Shown in pieces: positions 41,001 through 47,300 of a stretch of DNA of 64,000 bases (the first letter of the stretch is position 1; each line of letters starts with the position of its first letter). Source of the DNA: Antedon mediterranea (Eukaryota; Echinodermata; Crinoidea; Comatulida; Antedonidae); contig NC_092678.1 of NCBI RefSeq assembly GCF_964355755.1, positions 12,186,922 to 12,250,921 on the forward strand, written 5' to 3'. The notes under the pieces were generated by a model. That model was not told the origin of the DNA. It searched no databases and worked only from the letters and a program-made list of their open reading frames with translations. A program made the translations under genes and the position numbers.

Positions 41001-44000
41001 GAGGTTATCCTGCAACTTCGTTGCGGATAACCAATAATAATCAAATGAATCTTTTGAATCAAGTTCAATTATCAAAACACTGACACTGAACAAACTCTCA
41101 GTAACTGTTTTTTTTAACACAGTAACTCTCAACAGTTATGTTTTAAATTATACAGTTTTCTCTTACAGTCTAAACTAAATTCCTTCAAGTAGTTTATGAT
41201 TTATGACATGCAAATACAGTCAACTTTCCTGTCAGTAAAAATTAGAAACTAAGCTGTCAAAATAATAATATTCTGGATAATTGTGGGAAAACCATAGTTT
41301 GCTCTAAGGTGTTGCTATGCTTTTAAAAAGCCATCAGATATTTATTTTCTTCTGATCTCTGACAAGAGTCTGATTGTTGACAATATTTGAAATTAAAAAA
41401 AAAACTTAAATTACATTACAACAAAGATAAATAAAAAAAAGTGTTATCTAATCTATAATAAACACGTAACTGATGAGTTGATTGTCTTGAAAGGAAGATA
41501 ATATTGGTTAATTTGGCTGAACTATCTATCTGACTACAAATAATATTAAACAACAATGATGATTCAGTGTTTACACATTATGGTTTTTAATATTTGACAG
41601 TGTTTATTCATTTCCTCACAGCTATCCTATTTGCTATCATGGTCCTAATATAAAATCAATTTGAAGGAGCCAATCTTGTATGCATTGAAAATGTTTGTAC
41701 AGTACAGTATTACACAATTACAACTGTCCCATTACAACAATTATCAATATATTATATTATGTATTTGATTTCCTTATGTATTTAAAGATGACAGTGAGAT
41801 TATAACAAATTATGTACATTGCAGCAACCTGGTACAGTAGAAACTAATTGTTCCTTTCCTTAAAATAATATGTCACTTGAATTTCAGATCCTTTTATTTC
41901 GTTTAGAAAATATGTGTTTACATTAAAAATTTGAAAGTTAAAGTAGTGAAATTTATTATTACACATGTTTCAGTCAATTCAGTCACAACAATCAGTACTT
42001 ACGAAGTAATGACACTGCAGTCATAGAATGTGAAGTCAGTGGAAACAAAATCAACATCAGTTACGGATGAGTGAACTGATAAAATAACATCTACAAAAGC
42101 TGTAAACAAATTATTTAAAGGTTAGCTACTGTGTAGGCCTAGGCCTTAATTTCAAATACATTTCATGGGTAAATACAAAATAATTGAAAATTAAATACAA
42201 AAATCTCTACAAAAAACCTAAATGTAACATTTAATTATTTTTTTTCCAAAGGTAGATAGGTTTAAATAACTGGTGCAAATGACTACCAAAAAATGTGATG
42301 TGCCCATATATGGAGACGATGATGTGATATCACTAACATATTTGGGCATATCACTACCAGTACCATATTTGTTTTGTTAATCTAGTTTGATAGTGTAGAC
42401 AGAGCTTAAGATATCACTACAGTAGGTTGAAACAAGGGTCACTTTGGGGAATCCCCCTTGTTGCCAATGTAGAGTAGTGAGTGCATGATTTCTGTATTCC
42501 ATGGTATGTGCTAAAACCTATTTCCTCATGAGCTATTAATAGTATACACCTCCTACTGGGGAGAATGCATACCATGTGTGAAATACTAGAAAAATAAAAC
42601 AGAAAGTAAAGCATATTAGCATAATGTTTAACTCACCTTGGCTGGTTGGTATCTGTGGTACATGTGATGAAGGCGGTGAATAACAAGTTAATGTTTCTCT
42701 ATCTTGTATTGCAGATGATTGAAAGTCACCAAATTTACAATTATAATTTTGGTTGATGTTTAAAAGAGGAAGTTGCTCAACAGTTAGAGAAATCTATGAA
42801 TAAAAACATTTAAGCTATCTGTTTATTGGAGTTGCATACATATTAAAACTTGTTATTAAATAATTGTATAATTCCCGACCCGTGAACAAGCATCACAAGC
42901 CAGATGTACACTGGATCTCCAGCCTGTTTTGAGTCCAGAATTACTATGGCTAAGGATAGGCTTGAACCCTAATATAGATGTGCCGATAATATAGATATAG
43001 TTTGTACTAGTACCCCTGCCTTAGTAGTGCTAAAATTCTCCAGCCAATGGCATGTTATTTATTATTAAATATTACAAGCCTAGAAAACTAATTTAATAAA
43101 TTGTTCTTCACAACTCACGCTGATATTTTCGAAAGTTTTAGGGATAAAAGGTGGTTCAACATTTGTAATCTTAATGCATTGTGCACTGTTGCTTGGCAAC
43201 CAGGGAGACTGTTGGCATTCCTTAAATCTCGTACATCTAAAATAAAAAAATACAAATGTAAGTGCTATCTGCACTAAAGAACATTTACATTTTTAGTCAT
43301 GTGGATGCGACTCTATAGTTCACTATGTCGGTCGTTCGGTCTGTCCGGTATCACTATGCGTTTTAGCACGCGACTTATGGCTGTTGGCCTTGTTTATTTG
43401 TATTCAGATTTTTAGTTGTGTGGATGCGACTCTATAGTTCACTATGTCGGTCGGTTGGTCTGTCGGTCCGGTATCACTATGCGTTTTAGCACGCGACTTA
43501 TGGCTGTTGGCCTTGTTTATTTGTATTCAGATTTGTTTTAAACTGTTTGTATTTAAAAAATATATTGAAGAAAAAATTAAGTCTGAAATAATTTAGCCTT
43601 TAGACAGTAAACTAATTTCTAACATTTATTTTCATAGACTTTTTGCAAAAATATCTGAAAAAAGTTAAAAAAACTAAAAAATCTCCTAATAATTTGTCAA
43701 ATGCATTAGGAAAAGACAAAACAAGTTAAAATTATAATTTGGGATTGAAAAAAAAAGAAAAGAAATTTAAAAAAAAAAGAATTCTACTTACGTTTTGTAT
43801 AGTGTACACCATCCACAATAAGGATCTGCATCTAGTTGACCTGGTCTAATACACTCATCACATGTGATAAACCGACTGCAGTTTGCTACTTGTAGCTTAA
43901 CCAACTAATATGATAATTGTATAAAAAAAATAAACATTAAGACACAATTTACAAATTAAAAACCTATCACAAATTTACCATTAACATTTTCTTAGGATAC

Positions 44001-44306
44001 AATTGAATGGTATTTGTAAAAGTTAGTAAGAAATATTTTATAAACTAATTTATTTTTATTTATATTTATTTATTCGGTATATAAAAATATATTACAAAAC
44101 GACAGTCAAGGACTGAAATGAAATGTATTACAATTGACTAAAAATTAGTTAAAATTGCTATAAAAATAGAAACATCTTAATAAAATTAGATATCGTACCA
44201 TACAATTAAAAACATACATGAATAAAAAATCCTAAAACATTCACTTATTACATATCTAAAAAAGAGCTAGTGGTGCCTATTAATCAGAGGCGGATTGCTA
44301 TAAGAT

Positions 44307-44345
<39 letters not shown>

Positions 44346-47300
44346 TTACCATATTTACTGAGGGTAGCCTATCCAGTTCCTAATAGAACTGATCATTCAG
44401 GGCCCTCGATAAAACAAACATACAGTACAACACATAAAATATTAAATATTCAAATAACATAAAATATATTAAAGGCTTAAAAATTTACAATGATTATATA
44501 AAATTCATATAAAAGTTAAAATCGTTGACAGATAAAAATATATAATTATATATATACATACGAACAATATTAACTGGAAATAGTTTAAGTTCACGTTTAA
44601 AGGAAATAATATTTTCAGATTGTCGAATGATTTTAGGAATCATAGTAAAATACATAGGCGCTTTATAACTGAAACATTGTTTAAAAATCTCTAAAGAAGG
44701 TCGAGGAATAATATAATTACAATTAGAGATGGATCTGGTAGTAGGTCGACCTCCGGGCTGAGTCCTGGTTAACATGCGACTGATGTAATCCGGAACGGTA
44801 TTGATGGACGCCCGATAGGCGAGACAACCAAGTTGAAACTGATAACGTTGAGAAACGGATGAGATAGAAATGGTGTTATCAATAAGGTGGGATGGGGTAT
44901 GAGGGTGAACTTTCAAGATAACTCTTTTAGCTCTATTTTGAAGTTTCTGGACTTTAGCAACGAGTGGTGCTTGTAAGCCCCAGAGAGAACAACAATAGTC
45001 AATATGAGGTAAGACAAGAGCATAACAAGATTTATAAAGCGCACATATCCAAAAAGTGCTCAAGGTGGTCTATAAACACTTAGACGGCTATAATTCGTGA
45101 CGTACAGTAGCAAGTAGTCTTTATCATAGACATTGCTATACTGCGGTCTAACCTCTAAGCGGTCTTTAAAATTAAAGCCTACTCAAAGGAGTCTTAAAAA
45201 CAGCCTTAAACCTCTCTTTTTGTTGCTTTTACGTATTATTTATCATTAAAGACAACAAATTGAACGAGTTTTAAGTGTTAGATCAAATAATAACGGCAAT
45301 TTTATTCTTATATAGGCCTAGAATAGTTTTTCTCGTGTAGAAATGTACATACTTTTATTGTGAATTGAACAAGTGTGACGGACATTACCTTATTTGGTGT
45401 TCTACGCGCAAAGTACGCCCTCAATTTGTTACTTTACGTGTTCTTAGCTAAGATTGTTTTATAAAATTAACAATGGTCTAACAGGGGTGGCTTTAGTAAG
45501 ACCGTCTATCTGATAAAGCCGGCTTTAATCGGGGAGTTAAGACCATCAGTTGAGACTGTTTTATAGCAATGGTCTAACAGGGGTGGTTTTAGTAAGACCG
45601 TCTATCTGATAAAGCCGACTTTAATTGGAGAGTTAAGACCATCAGTTGAGAGTGTTTATAGCAATCCGCCCCTGAAGGTGTTTACGTTAAATTAAAAAAA
45701 CCTAGTCCTTATTTGTGTGAACAATTTTATCTGGTTTCTATGTGAAATAAATTAAAGTTTGTAGATAGATTAGTAGTAAATCAGTGTAGTTGCTAGCTGG
45801 ATGAATCTATCTACAAACTTTACCTATTATAGTCCTCCTTATATTATAGGGTTAAAGACATCAGACAATTATTAAAATAACAAAATGGAGATGGACAGTA
45901 CACCTCGCCAGAACGAACAACAATGAATGGACTCCAAAAGGGCACACAAGGTCAAGAAAAACCAAAAACAAGATGGAGGGTTGATATGCAGCATTTGCTC
46001 ACATATCCTGAGTGAGACCTGCACATGACAGGAACAAAAGGGTTAGCTGGGAGAGGCCTTTGTCCTGCAGTGGGCAGACAATGGCTGAAATGATGATCTC
46101 CGTTCTTGTACAACAAAGCTCATATAAACATATTATTAGAAAAACTAACCTTTTTTGCTGTAAGTGCTATTATACAATTAGATGTTTCATCTATAAATGT
46201 GTCTGACCTGACTTCTTGACCTGTATCTATGGTGACAGTCTCATACACTCTACATGAGGTTTTGTTGGTTAACTCGGCCTTAAAAATTGGAAGAAAACAT
46301 AACATTTAATCAATTTAAGACATAGTTCATTCAAACATATTTCTACATATTAAGCAGTGTTAAAACTAGCCAAAATTAGTGACAGAATGCTAGTTTAATA
46401 GTGAACCTGTGAATAATGCTGTTGACAAGTATGTCATGTCTATGTACCTTATCTTACTCATTATCACCAGTCTTTCAGGTTTTTTTCTAAATTGGTAATT
46501 CATAGTAGTTTTTATATAAACCATTGTCATGTGCAGTACTAATTTCATATTAACCTTAATAAGTTGTCCATTATCTGTGCCTATAAATGCTATTGTTCGA
46601 TTCTCTTCAATTGCTGTAGTAACTGATGTTGGTATTTTATCATTAACTGTTAACAATGCCTCTGATACTGCTGCTTCTGTGTAGGTACCTTGGGAATAAA
46701 CTCTGCGCAAATCCTTACTATCATCTGGGGGACACATCAACTCCTCAACTTCCTTAGCAGGCAAACTAAGCATCTTTGTTATAACAAATATTAGTATTTA
46801 CAGTTGATAAAACCACTTTTAAGTTTTATTATTACAGCTTCTGTAAAGTTAAAACTTTACAACAGAAGCTGGAATAATAAAACATAAATTAAAACTCCTA
46901 ATACAACTGTAGCAAAAATAACATAATTCAGTAAATTATTTTATAGTCACATTGCTACCATCACCGTGTACTGTAAAGTAAATTGTTTAATGGCTTTAAT
47001 TATCAGAAAACATCATGAAGACATTGACAACATATATTTTGGAACAAACAAATTTAGAACCACAATTTTGCCAAAAACAAAAGAAAAAAAAAACAACAAA
47101 CAAATTCTAGTATTATGATCATGATACTGGTCCATAATTAACTATGAGCTCAATGTAATTTTCAGAATGGTTACTTTGACTTGACTGATAAGTTTATCAA
47201 TAATACTGATATTTTACAGTAATTGGAATTTTAACAAATAAAAAATGTCCTACATGTTTGGAACAATCAGCTTCTTCAGTATAGTCAAGTCTATGAACAT

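Larger units (their letters stand above)
44285..45674. mobile_element. DNA element with CAGRGGCGGATTGCTATAA ends, LINE inside
   Basis: Left CAGAGGCGGATTGCTATAA and right (reverse complement) CAGGGGCGGATTGCTATAA are inverted. A 96-bp two-copy repeat lies at 45471-45661. No flanking duplication is obvious. Intron 3. Confidence 0.5.

Noticed and set aside
42845-43075. Possible SINE with GGCTTGAACCC in intron 5
   Set aside because: Only a B-box-like word is visible; no A box or tail at the right distance.
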